A stretch of DNA of 64,000 bases from Bettongia penicillata ogilbyi (GCA_023548195.1 JAJHZJ010000756.1:434001-498000); one strand, 5' to 3'. Counted from the stretch's first letter, positions 1 to 9,984 are shown. Notes: generated by a model from the letters alone, not told the origin. A program made the numbers and translations.

Positions 1-384
1 AAATAAGAATGACCCAAGTCGGAAATCAGAATGTGGGGAGATTCTGTTTAGGTAAGATTGATTTTAACCAAGATTAGTCTATTTCCTACCAAAGAAAAGA
101 TGACATTAAATTCGACATTATGCATTGAAGTTTTAAATTAAATAAAATCTTTTCAATACTTTCTGGGGGAAAAAGTCATACACAGAAAACTGAAGCATAG
201 GTGGGTAATAGAATGCATACAACACTGAACATAATCTCATGAGAATAATGTTGAGTGTTAAAACACAGACTGAACTGAGACTAGAAAAAAGAGTAGTTAA
301 GGGAAAATGTGTTTTTAGACAATGTTGATGAAAAGTTGAGATTTAAAATGGATAATATTTCTTCTTAAAATGGATGGACTAGCA

Positions 385-580
385 ATATCTCATTCATACA
401 ACTCTTCAAGATTTGCACACAACAAACCCATGAGATAGGTAGTGTAGGTATTAATATCCCATTTAGACCATGAGAGATGAAGTAACTTACCCACAATCAC
501 ACACCCAAGGGAATTTTGGAGGCAGGGTGTGAGCCCACGTTAGTTTCAAATCTTGCAGTGTAGCTACTATGACACAAGGT
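385..580 (-). repeat. MIR/THER1 SINE, diverged
   Basis: This is antisense MIR core sequence. It holds a degenerate 'cattttacagatgag'-type block, then a 'aagtaacttaccca' block, then a cysteine-rich-looking tail that includes 'gtgagcccacgtt'. The order matches the reverse complement of the MIR core and tRNA-like head. It is old and heavily mutated, so the ends are approximate. Confidence 0.6.
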
Positions 581-639
581 AGGTGACAGAAAAGGTAGAA
601 TTACTCAGCTTTTATTTTGTTTCCATTTTCCCCACCAAG

Positions 640-1215
640 GAAATTTTCTTTGGACTGGGGAAGACAGAACAAAATGGATGATAAGGAGCAGAAATTCAAG
701 AAAGATAAAAAGAGAGGACTCAATTGCCCTAGAGGAGCTGAAGTCATCAGATCCAAATAAACTCTATCCCAAAACACTGGAAGAACTGCTGGATGCAATT
801 ACAGAGCCATTCTGTGGTATTTGCAAAGCAGGAAAGTGGTAGAGAGTGCACAGAATGGGAGATGGGTGAATATTTTTCTCAATTTTCAGAAAAGGGAAAG
901 TGGATTTTGTAAATTATAGGCCAATGAGCTTGACTTCTTTGGCAAAATTCCAAAGTGTATTATTAAAGGAGTGATGAATGAAGAGCTAAAAAGGGAAGTG
1001 ATGATCTCAAAAAATTAGCAGAATCTAAGCATGAGTGGATCATGCTGGCCTAACCTCATTTACATTTTTTACAGGGAAACTAAACTGATAGATCAAGAGA
1101 ATATTGTATCTATAGGTTAACCAGGCTACAACAAAGTCTTCGACAAAGACTCTCACACTATACTTTAAGATACAATGGAGAGACAGGGGCTAGAACAGAA
1201 AATAGATCACAAACT
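640..1215 (+). mobile_element. L3/CR1-type LINE fragment (reverse transcriptase region)
   Basis: Translation on the plus strand gives broken CR1/L3 reverse transcriptase similarity. A segment near 905-960 reads like the 'NYRPMSLTSLAKF' block typical of non-LTR RTs, preceded by a 'KLYPKTLEELLD'-like stretch near 755-795. Further matches to the L3 coding frame run through about 1150 ('..ctaacctcatttac..', '..aagtcttcgacaaag..'). Frameshifts and stops are frequent. The CR1/L3 clade is extinct in therian mammals, so this is an ancient relic. Confidence 0.7.
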
Positions 1216-1455
1216 AGTTTAATTCCGTTCAATAAACATTGATTGAACCCTTTAATCAGGTACTGTGCTAAGTTCTGGGGATACAAAAAGAGGCAAAAGA
1301 TAGTCTTTGCCCTCAATGAGCTTGCAACATAATTAGGGAGACAACATGCAAACACATATATACAAAGTAAGCCATATCCAGGATACACAGGAAATTAACA
1401 GAGGGAAGGCACTGGAATTAAGAGGGACTGGGAAAGGCAGAGACTTGAAGAGTAA
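1216..1455 (+). repeat. Unassigned ancient dispersed repeat ('tactgtgctaagttctgggg' family)
   Basis: The block has a central 'ctgtgctaagttctggggat' motif, then 'gagacaacatgcaaacac' and 'gaaggcactggaattaagag'. The same order recurs at 14957, 24095, 40255, 43160, 43355 and 54095 in this window. I recognise it as a mammal-wide interspersed repeat but cannot assign a class with certainty. Confidence 0.6.
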
Positions 1456-1587
1456 CTGAATCCAGAGAGGAGTCTTCAATGCCTCAATGCAACTTGGAAA
1501 GAGGTCTTTAGTGGAGTGCCCAAGGATGTGATCCTGGCCCCAACAGAAAATTAAAAATAATACTTTTATCTTTGTTTTTACTTTCTG

Positions 1588-1742
1588 GCTTGCATCTCAT
1601 CCCATCATTCATGCTGGTTATCTCCTGCCACCCATCCTGTTGCTTCCCCTCCAGGACACAGGTCCTCCTGAGACTGTGTCCTGACTGTACTGAGTCCACT
1701 CAGCTTTGGAACTATGTTCTGATTGATGAATAAATTAGTACA
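1588..1742 (+). repeat. Partial duplicate of the 2030-2185 segment
   Basis: This segment shares a layout and short exact blocks (for example 'cactcagctttggaac') with 2100-2180, about 445 bases downstream. A MAR1-type SINE lies between the two copies. The L2-like sequence follows only the second copy. The shared part is diverged, so this may be two fragments of one older repeat rather than a recent duplication. Confidence 0.35.
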
Positions 1743-1771
1743 GACACACAAGGCCCACTCTACTAGACTCG

Positions 1772-2022
1772 GACCTAGTTGGTGCAGTAGATTGAGTGAC
1801 AGGTTTGGAATTAGCAATACTCATCTTCATGGGCTCAAATATGACCTCAGACCTCACTAGCTTTGTGACCCTGGGTCAGTCACTTAATCCTCTTTGACTC
1901 AGTTTCCTTATCTGTAAAATGAGATGGAGAAGAAAATGGCAAACTACTCCAGTATCTTTGCCAAGAAAATACTAAACAGGGTTATGAAGAGTCAGACATG
2001 ACTGAAAATGACAGAACCAGCA
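1772..2022 (+). mobile_element. MAR1-type tRNA-derived SINE (BovB-like tail)
   Basis: The order is a degenerate tRNA-like head, 'cctcagacctcactagc', 'gaccctgggtcagtcactta', 'cagtttccttatctgtaaaa', 'tttgccaagaaaata', and a tail 'gaagagtcagacatgactga'. The tail resembles the 3' end of BovB-class RTE LINEs, which is the known tail type of marsupial MAR1 SINEs. It is transcribed by RNA polymerase III when active and needs LINE proteins in trans. This copy is about 80-85% like others in the window. Confidence 0.85.
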
Positions 2023-2029
2023 AGATCTT

Positions 2030-2612
2030 GTACTGTGCTTCACACATTCCATTTGACCATCCACCCTAACCTTCTTCTTGCCATTTGCTTCTTCTAAACA
2101 ACTTCTCTTCCAGAGATGATGCTGAGATAGCTTAATACACTCAGCTTTGGAACCACATCTCTGGGGCTATCCTGTACTGATTAATGAGACACCCAGTGAA
2201 AAATCACATCTCATTTTATCCAGTCAGCCACAGAGCCCAGACCCTGCTTCAGATATTCCATCCAATCAACCATGTTGGCCATTTCTTTGCCATCCAACTT
2301 GCCACTCTGTGTAAATCCCTTCTCTCTCATTCCTCCCTGCTTTCTATGTTTTGCTCTGGTCATGGTAACCAAATTAATACTGTAGCTGTTTCTGGAAAGA
2401 GCATGCCAACTGACTTCCCCATGGTTCCATAGGCCATTCTGTGATTTCCCAAACCACAACACACTTTCCTGATCATCAATCCCTTATGTGTGTTAAAAAC
2501 TCCTTGAGGGCCGAGCTTGTCTCACTTTTGTATTTGTATCCCTAACTTACCAGAGTGCTTGATAGAGAGTAAGTACTTAACAGATGCTTTTCATTCATTC
2601 ATTTATCAATGC
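2030..2612 (+). mobile_element. L2 LINE 3' end
   Basis: The last part carries the hallmark L2 3' sequence: 'aactccttgagggccgagc', then 'tttgtatccctaactta', 'agtaagtacttaacagatgc', and terminal ATTC repeats. The more 5' half is pyrimidine-rich and fits the L2 coding-to-3'UTR region less clearly. L2 is an ancient CR1-like LINE no longer active in therians. Confidence 0.7.
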
Positions 2613-2655
2613 CTTACAATAGGGCTTTTTAAACTTTTTCCACTCAAGACCTCTT

Positions 2656-2697
2656 AGTACTTCTTAAACTGTCACAACCCACAGTTTAAGAAGCACT
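2656..2697. repeat. 17-bp near-perfect inverted repeat (hairpin)
   Basis: The left arm 2656-2672 (agtacttcttaaactgt) pairs with the right arm 2681-2697 across an 8-base loop, with 16 of 17 positions matched. It sits in sequence that resembles the end of a hAT-type DNA transposon ('ctttttaaactttttcc'). It may be a fold-back remnant of that element. Confidence 0.7.
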
Positions 2698-2974
2698 GAC
2701 TTAAATGAAAGCTTAGATATCATGCATACTAAATTGTCAAATAACACAAAGATAGAAGGGGAAAAGGTTCATTGAGCTGAATTAGCATGCTGGATAATGG
2801 ACTCAGGAGTCAGAAAGGCCTCAACAATCCAAAACACCAGCCCAAATCAAATGAAACTAAATTTAATCAAGTTTAAAAACAAAAAAAAAAAAAACCAAGA
2901 TGGGGGAAGTATGGCTAGACAGCTATTGGTGTGCACAAAGGGAATAGGTGGGTTATAATCTCAATATCAGTCAT

Positions 2975-3155
2975 AGGATCATCATTTAAAGCGAGAAGAG
3001 ATTCTACAGACCATCTAAGCCCTTCATTTTATAGATGAAGAACCTGAGACCCAGAGAGGTAAAGTGAGTTGCCTATGATAACATAAGTAGTAAATTACAG
3101 AATTAGTATGTGAACCCAGGACCTCTGACTTCTGAACCATTGCATCACAAAAATG
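2975..3155 (-). repeat. MIR-family SINE
   Basis: Antisense MIR core: 'ttcattttatagatgaagaa', 'gacccagagaggtaaagtga', then 'gaacccaggacctctgactt'. The order and spacing are those of the MIR core and head read in reverse. Confidence 0.75.
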
Positions 3156-3224
3156 AAAGCCAAAATAACTCATATGATCTTAGACTGCATCAAGGGAGAA
3201 TTTAATATTCAGGAATAGAAAAGT

Positions 3225-3632
3225 GTTTTGCATCATGGATAAGCCACAACTGATCAATTTCATTCCATTTTGGGTTCTACATTTCAGAAAGGACACTGAG
3301 AGCACACCTGGGTAGAGGGGAAGAAAAGTCTAAGGCTGTCATGATAAGGATTTTGACGTGTTTCAGTATAACAGGGAAGAGTGATTAGACTTGCCCTGTT
3401 TGATTCCAACAGAAAGAACTAAATAAATTGGTGGCAACTGAAGACAAATTTGGTTTGATATGAGGAAAACTGAACTATAAAATTTTAAGTTTCCAAAGCT
3501 AGAGATCTTAAATCACAGTCAAATGATTACTTTTCACAGGTGTTGAGGGCATTTGCCTATGGACATGGATTGAACTAGATTATCTGAGGTATATTTGAAC
3601 TTTGAGATTCTATAATTCTGTGTTCCAGATAA
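3225..3632 (+). mobile_element. L3/CR1 LINE 3' end
   Basis: The segment follows the 3' coding and 3'UTR order of L3/CR1: 'tgggttctacatttcagaaa' near the start, and an end 'gaactttgagattctataat' followed by 'tctgtg'. The terminal 'gattctgtg' repeat is typical of CR1-clade 3' ends. The coding frame is destroyed. Confidence 0.7.
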
Positions 3633-3654
3633 TTTGCTCCTAAATGTATCAGTT

Positions 3655-3740
3655 TATTCATTTAATAATCATTTATCGAGCACTTATTATGAGTGAACCA
3701 CAGTACTAGGTATCATGAGGGGTGGAGACTAGATTTGGTT
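3655..3740 (+). repeat. Fragment of the unassigned dispersed repeat
   Basis: It shares the 'cagtactaggtatcatgagg' type core with the family described at 1216. Only the first part of the unit is present. Confidence 0.45.
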
Positions 3741-3819
3741 TGATCCTTTCTAGACTTTTAGAATCTCATATAAATCACATTTTCCCATCTTTCACATGCT
3801 TTTGCAAAGCTACAAAAAA

Positions 3820-4138
3820 TAAGTTATAAAATTATTCCAATTATAAATCATATTTACAGAAAGCCAAGAACGTTGTAGAAAACTGGAAAAAATAGTAACA
3901 TGGAGCAATAGAAGAAATACAAAATATTAGCAATCACATGAAAGAATGTTCCAAATTATTAAACAAATAAGGAAAATGCAAATTAATCATTCTGAAGTTT
4001 CATCTAACATCCATCAGAATGGCAAGAATGCCAAAAAAGATAGAGACGGTAAATATCAGAAGTCCGGTGGAAAGACACACACTAATCAAATGTTGGTGGA
4101 GCTGTCAATTGAGCCCACCATTCTAGAAAATAATAAGT
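3820..4138 (+). pseudogene. Old L1 ORF2 C-terminal fragment (part 1)
   Basis: Plus-strand translation gives the late part of L1 ORF2, with an 'ITNHMKECSK..' like stretch and then 'KMQINHSEVSSNIHQNGKNA', the region that reads 'MQIKTTLRYH..' in the younger L1s of this window (compare 25381-25629 and 57690-57900). The remaining C-terminal part resumes at 5685, so an L2 sequence separates the two halves. The copy is highly diverged and non-functional. Confidence 0.7.
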
Positions 4139-4867
4139 AATTATAATATCTATATATAAGTGTGTGTATGACTCTCAAATTGCAGCATGTTCAGCCCTCA
4201 TCTTTCTCATAATCTCAAAGATGAAATCACAAAATTGCTGCTGGACAGCTCCACTGGGATGTAAGGTAGGCATCCCATTATTTCCAAATACATATATACA
4301 TATATATGTATATATACATATACACACATATATGCATATATATTCAACATAAATCATTGTATTTCTCCTCAAATTCAACCCTCCTAAATTCTTTCTTTCT
4401 GTTACAGTCACCACCATCCTTCAAGTCACCTAGGTTTGCAATCTAAGAGTCATCTACTTGAATATTCATTCTTCCTCATCCCTATATAGCCAATCAGTTC
4501 TCCCTCCAAAGGCCTGTCTCCTATCGGTCCCTTTCTCTCCCCTCACATGGTCACCATTCTGGGTCATACTTTCATTATATTTTGATTGGGAATATTCCTA
4601 TAGCTTCTTGCTTAGTCTTCTAGCCTTGTCTTTCCTCTCCACCATCAATCTTTCACTCCTTGACCAAGATCCAATATGGGTTTGACCATGTCATTCCTCT
4701 GCCCAACAAGTTTCAGTGGCTCCCAATTGCCTCTAGAATCAAATACCAACTCTTCTGTTAGACCCTGAAATCCCTCCACAAACTGGCTCCAAATAACTTT
4801 TCAGAATGATTGAACATTATTCCCTTTATGCTCCAGATAAACTGGTCCACATACTGTTACTCATAAT

Positions 4868-5107
4868 CAAAGGTATTCTGGAGCCAATTCTTACAGGCTT
4901 GTAACAGCCAGTTGTGAAATTTTTGTTGTGAGCATTTGTACCTCAGGCATCAATGCTTGCTACAATTCACGGCTTGATTTATTGGTTTGTTGGCTGTCTA
5001 GACTTTTAAAAGCGTCAACAATGCCGGTTCAATTTAGAAGTATGTGTTCATACGTTTTCCCCCTGGAGAGCCCAGTTATTAAACATTTAACAGTACACCC
5101 CTGCACT
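4868..5107 (+). mobile_element. hAT-type MITE, copy 1 (uninterrupted)
   Basis: A 240-bp non-coding unit has degenerate terminal inverted repeats ('caaaggtattctggagcc' at the left, 'cagtacacccctg' at the right). It is homologous along its length to 11424-11862 and, in reverse, to 45930-46131. The terminus consensus across copies begins CAGGGGTGTGCT, a typical hAT-like start. I think it is a hAT-Charlie-type MITE, but the exact family name is uncertain. It preserves the empty site for the second transposon found in copy 2. Confidence 0.7.
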
Positions 5108-5199
5108 GCTCTGCAAACATTGCTTGAGATCAGCAGGAATTAAGGAGAAGGCTCAGGGAATGAAATCTCCATCATCAGTCTGGAGGCCTGGTTACTATA

Positions 5200-5290
5200 G
5201 GATAATAGTAACAACAAAAATAGGCATTATACACCACTTTAAGGTTTCCAGAGTGCTTTACATGGTCTTACTGAGCCTTACAACTCTACG
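5200..5290 (-). repeat. MIR-like fragment inside L2
   Basis: The short stretch 'cactttaaggtttccagagt' followed by 'gctttacatggtcttactga' and 'gccttacaactctacg' resembles the 3' part of MIR/THER1 elements in reverse, the same block seen at 8820 and 12915. Confidence 0.45.
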
Positions 5291-5467
5291 CAGAGACTGC
5301 TTGCAGTGTGTATGGAATACTCACCTTGGAAAATCTCTAGTTTTCTTCTTTCTTGGAAAATCTTCTAGCTTTCTTCAGATGCTACTTCCTATGTGAATAC
5401 TCTTCCTGATGCTCCTAGGTTTTAGTGCTCTCTCACCTCCTGAAGTTACTTTGTTTTACTCCTTAGG

Positions 5468-5532
5468 TATTTCATATATATATGAGTATATATGTATATA
5501 TATATATATATGGGGGAGGAAGGGATATATAT
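5468..5532. repeat. TATA-rich microsatellite
   Basis: Alternating TA/TATG repeats lie inside the L2 3' region. Similar tracts occur at 4288-4345 and 5840-5905. Confidence 0.9.
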
Positions 5533-5684
5533 ATGTGACATTTCTTTCCAGGATGATGCAAGCAACTTGAGAGAAAAACTATTTTTGTTTTTATATCTCT
5601 AGTGCCTAACATAATGTCTGGCGCATAGCAGTTACTCAATAAATTCTTGCTGAATTCAACTGAACCGAACCAGAAAAATCATTA

Positions 5685-6260
5685 AACTTTACATATCCTT
5701 TAACCCAGTGATACCACTACAAGGCACATATTCTAAGGAGGTGAAAGATGGGTTACATGTCCTTTACATAAAAGGGTTTCTTTATATAAAAATATTTAAA
5801 ATGTCTCATGTAAACCCAAGGGAGTTCAACTTCCATATCTGTGTATATATGCATACATATATATATATCTATTATATGTATATATGTATATTACATATAT
5901 GTATATCTATTCATAGTAGCACCTTTTGTGTTAGCAAAAAATTGGAGGCAAAGTAAATGCCCATTTATTGGGGAATAGCTGAACAAAGATGGTGTAAGTT
6001 TTATGTCAGCGGAAAAAATGAATATGAAAAAAATCAGAGAAACTTGAGAAAACTTGCAAGAATTGATACAGGAGTCACAGTAAGTAGAATTGGGAGAACA
6101 GGCTTAACAATGAATACAATAATGTAAGAAAAGCAACCAGAAAAAGGTCAACTCTTATAAGTGCAGTCACCAATCTAAAATTCAGAGAACTGATGGTGAA
6201 ACTCCCCTCTCTCTTTGGAAGAGTTGATAGATTAGAATACTAGAATTTAGAGATTAATTT
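5685..6260 (+). mobile_element. Old L1 3' end (part 2)
   Basis: This continues the L1 that starts at 3820. The order is 'cctttaacccagtgatacca' (end of ORF2), a TATA microsatellite (5840-5905), 'tattggggaatagctgaaca', then a gapped match to the L1 3' sequence 'agtagaattgggagaacagg' and 'gagaactgatggtg'. It belongs to an older L1 subfamily than the copies at 24761 and 56300. Confidence 0.7.
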
Positions 6261-6284
6261 GTTTTCTTTCTTTATTATAAGAGA

Positions 6285-6645
6285 GTTTGATTGTGGGAAG
6301 TCATCAGGAAGTGATAGCAATATAAAAAAGAAAAAAGCATCAGTAAAATATTTATTCGTATATGTGTTTTAAGGAAAAGGAGTTGTCTTGACTATAAGCT
6401 TGAGTATGAATCCTCTGTGTTTGCTGTTGTTTAATAAAAAACCTTTCCTATATTTGATTTTTTTGTTTGCCTGACGGCTTGCATGGAAGCCTTTTAGACA
6501 TGAGTTGAATTCTAATGTTCCCAGGGGAAATTTTGGTTGGAGAGCACAAGCAAAGAGATTTTAGAGTGAAGCACTCACAAGACAACCCAGTCCAAGTGAA
6601 CTCAGGGCTTTTAGTACTGAGCTGTGAGCTGTACAAATAACTAGA
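6285..6645 (-). repeat. Left arm of a large inverted repeat
   Basis: The reverse complement of this segment aligns with 7085-7448 over about 330-350 bases at roughly 70-75% identity by eye. Anchors include 'caaatataggaaag', 'gtgctc..caa', 'gggaacat', 'ggattcat.ctcaag' and 'tgatgcttttttctt'. It begins just after the old L1 3' end. It may be an LTR or other repeat present in two opposite copies; I do not recognise the family. Confidence 0.75.
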
Positions 6646-6964
6646 TATTCAGATTCTAGCATCAGGTAGATAAAAACTCATAGATATTGATTTTGTTTTC
6701 CAGTTTTCAGCTGGTTATTCAGCATTACGTAGACACAAATGTCAAAAGCCTCAAATTACTTATGGCTTAAATGACCTTTGATCTTGGGTTTAATAGGTCA
6801 TTGTCAATCTCTAATATTATTTAATAAGGAATTACCCCCAACCCTCCCTTCCTCCCCTATTTGTGGTCTTAGGGAAAGAAAGGATCAGAGTAGAGCAACT
6901 TTCTCAGAGGAAACTAGGTGAATCTACCTATTACCAGGCTCTTAGAATTTCTGGACATTTGATA

Positions 6965-7075
6965 CAATTCAATCAACATTTATGAAATACCTACTATCTG
7001 CTAGGCACTAGAGGTAAAAAGACAAAAACGAAGCTGTTCCTGATCTCAGGAAAGCTATATACATTGGACATATTT
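6965..7075 (+). repeat. Fragment of the unassigned dispersed repeat in the loop of the inverted pair
   Basis: It carries 'caatcaacatttatgaaata' and 'ctgctaggcactagaggtaa', the start of the family described at 1216. It lies in the spacer between the inverted arms, so the spacer is not simply the interior of one transposon. Confidence 0.55.
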
Positions 7076-7084
7076 GGAACTCTC

Positions 7085-7448
7085 TAAATACTTGTGTAAT
7101 TTATGACTCATTATCAAACCACTGAGTTCATTTGCTTTGGGTTTTATTGTGAGGACTCTTCTGTCCAAAGTTTCTTTGGTTTGTGCTCCCAACTGGGGTT
7201 TCCCTTGGGAACATCAAAATTCAGCTCAGGTCTAATGGGTCCTCAGTTCTTATTCAAACCACTCAGGCTAATAAAAGATCAAATATAGGAAAGATTTTAT
7301 TAAATTCAAAAGTAATCACAAAGGATTCATTCTCAAGGCTTTCAATAGTCAAGACATCTTCTTTTCCAAAAAATATACATGCACACGTTTTATTGATGCT
7401 TTTTTCTTTCTTACATGCCTTACACTCCCTGATAATTTCCCTCTATCC
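7085..7448 (+). repeat. Right arm of a large inverted repeat
   Basis: This is the partner of 6285-6645 in the opposite orientation. The arm contains 'gatcaaatataggaaagatt' at 7278-7297, which is matched on the other arm near 6450. About 440 bases separate the arms. Confidence 0.75.
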
Positions 7449-7544
7449 TAACAAAAAAGTGCATGTAGCTAAGGAAAAAGCCAATGGATTGTCCAAATCA
7501 GGTCAACTCAAGTCAAATGGTTGGGGGAGGTGAATGGGTAGATG

Positions 7545-7910
7545 TTTTATTGCTTGTTCTCCATTCTCAAAGACCACAGCATCAGGGAGGTGATGCCATG
7601 ACATGCAAGTGAATTGGATTTAAGTGAGGGAGCACTGTGCAAAATCACCATCCTCACTTTCTCCTCCAGAGCCATTTGGGTCTGGTGATGAGGACAACTG
7701 GAGATGGCCCAGGATGCAGTGGGGGACCTTGGCCTTTTTAAGCTAAGGTCTTTAACAAGTCTCAGTTTGAGGCAAAGCCCACTCAGTGATTAAGGCTAAA
7801 CAAGAAATAAGGCAAAGAATGGTCTCTCTACCTAGTCAAAGAAAAAAAAATCTATCTGGCAGGGAAAGACACTCAGGGTTTCTAACAGAAACAGAAACAA
7901 TTGCTATTTG
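7545..7910 (-). mobile_element. RTE-derived non-autonomous element, headless type
   Basis: Read on the minus strand it ends in an RTE-like tail ('tttgagaatggag') and has a body 'atggctctggaggagaaagt' followed by 'ccctcacttaaatccaattc'. That body matches the 5'UTR of the RTE at 58310-58520. The rest matches 44035-44400 along its length, including a shared distal region with 'gaaacaattg'. It lacks the tRNA-like head of the SINE at 23740. Confidence 0.75.
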
Positions 7911-8339
7911 CATTCACTCTGAGCCAATCAGGGCCCAAACCAAGTAAGGCTTGGCCTGGGACTTATTGTTGTACAATTAATGAGAGCCAGAGTGATTTGG
8001 GTTAAGGCTGGTTCTTAAGAAAAAAAAAAGTTTTCAGATAACAAAATGTACAGTCCCTTGGGGCAAAGGATCCACAGGTAAGAGCATGATAGCCTATATG
8101 GATAGAAGGAAGGAAAGGAAGAGAAGAAAAGAAAGACAGGGAGTTGTGCTGCCCAAATGGCTGGTTCAGTCCCCAGGGGTCAGCTCCTTCTCTACTTATA
8201 GAGGTTGTTTGTCCTTGACCCTAGAAGAGAACCATGACCATTCTAGAAAAGGACAAGAGCACCAAACCACTAAGCTGAGAGAATACAAAGAGTGAAAGAA
8301 GTGCTCAGAACATGTTCACTCAATTATATCAGAAGTGTT
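7911..8339. other. No gene; A/G-rich unassigned DNA
   Basis: The segment includes an AAGG/GAAA-rich stretch (8098-8140). I see no repeat that I can name and no coding signal. Confidence 0.4.
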
Positions 8340-8690
8340 TACATCCCTAGAAAATCAAGGTCAGGAACATGGGAAGGAGGAATGATGGCTGTCTTCAAGT
8401 ATTTAAAGGGTTGTAACATGGAAGATGGATTACATTTGTCCACTTGATGCCAGGGGGAAGTGCCAGGAGATATGGGTAGAAGTTGAAATACAGATTCTGG
8501 CTCATTATAAGGGGAAATGTCTCCTACATTAGAGCTGTTGAAACATACAAAAGGCCACCTGAAAGGCAAATAACTGCTCATCACTGGATGTCTTTAAACA
8601 GGGATCAGGGATCACTCTTGGTGGAGGCTGTAAAGGATAACTTTGTTTGCACTAGATGTGCCTTCCAACTTTAGGGATCTGGGAAGTCTG
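8340..8690 (+). mobile_element. L3/CR1 LINE 3' fragment
   Basis: The block 'ggctgtcttcaagtatttaa' with 'agggttgtaacatggaagat', then 'gatgtctttaaacaggga' and 'gatgtgccttccaactttag', follows the L3/CR1 3' order. It is diverged and non-coding now. Confidence 0.75.
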
Positions 8691-8804
8691 TTACTTAAAT
8701 GTGCAGCAAAAATTTTCATTTTCATTTTGTCATTTAAATCCTGAACATGGGCCCCAGGAAACCGAGGATAGGAGGTTTATTGTTGATGATGTTGATATTA
8801 ATGA

Positions 8805-9032
8805 TTAAAAAATAGTACTGGCAATAGCGCCTTAAGGTTTGCAAAGTGCTTTTCATATATTAATAATAACCCTATGAAGTAAATGCTGTTATTATCTTTC
8901 TTTTTATTGATAAAGGAATTAAGATTGAACAATGACTTGGTCAGGGTTATGCAGTTCATAAGTGCCTAAGACTGAATTCGAACCCAGGACTTTCTAACAA
9001 CCAGGCCAGTGCTCTCTACTCACTATACCAAT
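8805..9032 (-). repeat. MIR/THER1 SINE
   Basis: Antisense MIR: 'aaggtttgcaaagtgctttt', 'aacaatgacttggtcagggt', 'gaattcgaacccaggacttt' and 'ccagtgctctctactcacta'. It is close to full length. Confidence 0.8.
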
Positions 9033-9039
9033 GAAAACA

Positions 9040-9660
9040 ATTTTTAAAAAATGAAATTTCTTTAATACTCTACATGGAGGCAACTAATTATTTCATTGAG
9101 ATAACTCCTTCTACTTTGGGTCAGGATCATGGCTACATCTGTCCTCCTCACATTATTCTCTGTCACCTTGCTCTAGAAATACCATTTCTTTGGCTTTTGC
9201 TGTGATTAGAGTTCCTAGCATGGCACCAGAAATGGGAATGTGAAGTACCCTTGTTATTATTATTCTTACTGTTGGATTTTAGAGTCGACATTGTTTGCAA
9301 ACAAAATAAGGAATCAGCTGAAACTATTTCCCAAAGGCAGATTATCGTGGGCTCCTTCTCTCTACCGCAGGCCATCTGTGCTGGTTCAGGAAGGGTGGAA
9401 TTATCTCTTTCCCTTATCACAGCTGTCGACTTTCCTCTGCAGTCTGGGGGCACAGCTGATAGGGGGTAAAACCAGTTGTCTGTATTTCTTAAAGGATGAA
9501 CCAGAAAGCAGGGGGAAGACAAGAAACACAAACAAGTACTCAAAAGTTGTCCCACTGGGTTATTGCCACATCCTACTCAGGCCACTGCACTATCTCTACC
9601 AAGATATTGAAGAGGTATTGTGGGATGGTTTGGAACAAGGGAGGACATGGATAATCTAAT
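9040..9660. other. No recognisable gene or repeat
   Basis: This is a stretch of apparently unique sequence. Reading frames of 130 and 139 codons exist on opposite strands (9163-9555 and 9240-9659). Neither shows a domain, a protein match I recognise, or convincing splice or start context. I treat both as chance frames. Confidence 0.4.
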
Positions 9661-9674
9661 CAAGGAAAGCAGCT

Positions 9675-9890
9675 ACGATCATAATAGCTGACATTTATAT
9701 AGGACTTCAGCATTTATTATAGGGTTTTTATAGTCTATATGACCTAACTACAGATAAACAACTTAAATTCATCCAAGTCACAGTTCCCAGAGTCACAGAA
9801 TCATGAAAATTAGAATTAGAAGGGAAATCAAAGGTTACCTAGTGCAACCTATGCCTAAGTAAGGTTACCTAGTGCAACCTATGCCTAAGT
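9675..9890. repeat. MIR/L3-like fragments with a perfect 30-bp tandem duplication
   Basis: Sequence from 9675 resembles MIR. From 9795 it resembles the 'agagtcacagaatcatgaa' block of L3/MIR-type repeats. Within it, positions 9831-9860 are repeated exactly at 9861-9890 (unit starts aaggttacct and ends gcctaagt). Confidence 0.7.
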
Positions 9891-9984
9891 AAAAATCCTT
9901 CCACCATGGTCCTGAGAAGTGATCATCTGGCTCTTTCTCATAGACCTATAACAAGGGAAAGTTAACATAGTATAAGTGCTTTGA

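Larger units (their letters stand above)
4200..5660 (+). mobile_element. L2 LINE 3' half, interrupted
   Basis: The segment contains successive L2 blocks in the right order: 'caccaccatccttcaagtca', 'ccaatcagttctccctccaa', 'tttgaccatgtcattcctct', 'cagtggctcccaattgcctc', 'ccctccacaaactggctcca', and finally 'gtgcctaacataatgtctgg' with 'cagttactcaataaattctt'. It is broken by an AT-rich microsatellite (4288-4345), by a hAT-type MITE (4868-5107), by MIR-like sequence near 5200-5290 and by a TATA-type microsatellite (5468-5532). It lies inside an old L1 (3820-4138 and 5685-6260). Confidence 0.8.

Noticed and set aside
9163..9659. Two overlapping frames of 130 and 139 codons on opposite strands
   Set aside because: No similarity I recognise, low-complexity segments, and mutually antisense, which is typical of chance frames.
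9831..9890. CRISPR-like repeat
   Set aside because: Only two directly abutting copies without spacers, in a mammalian repeat context.
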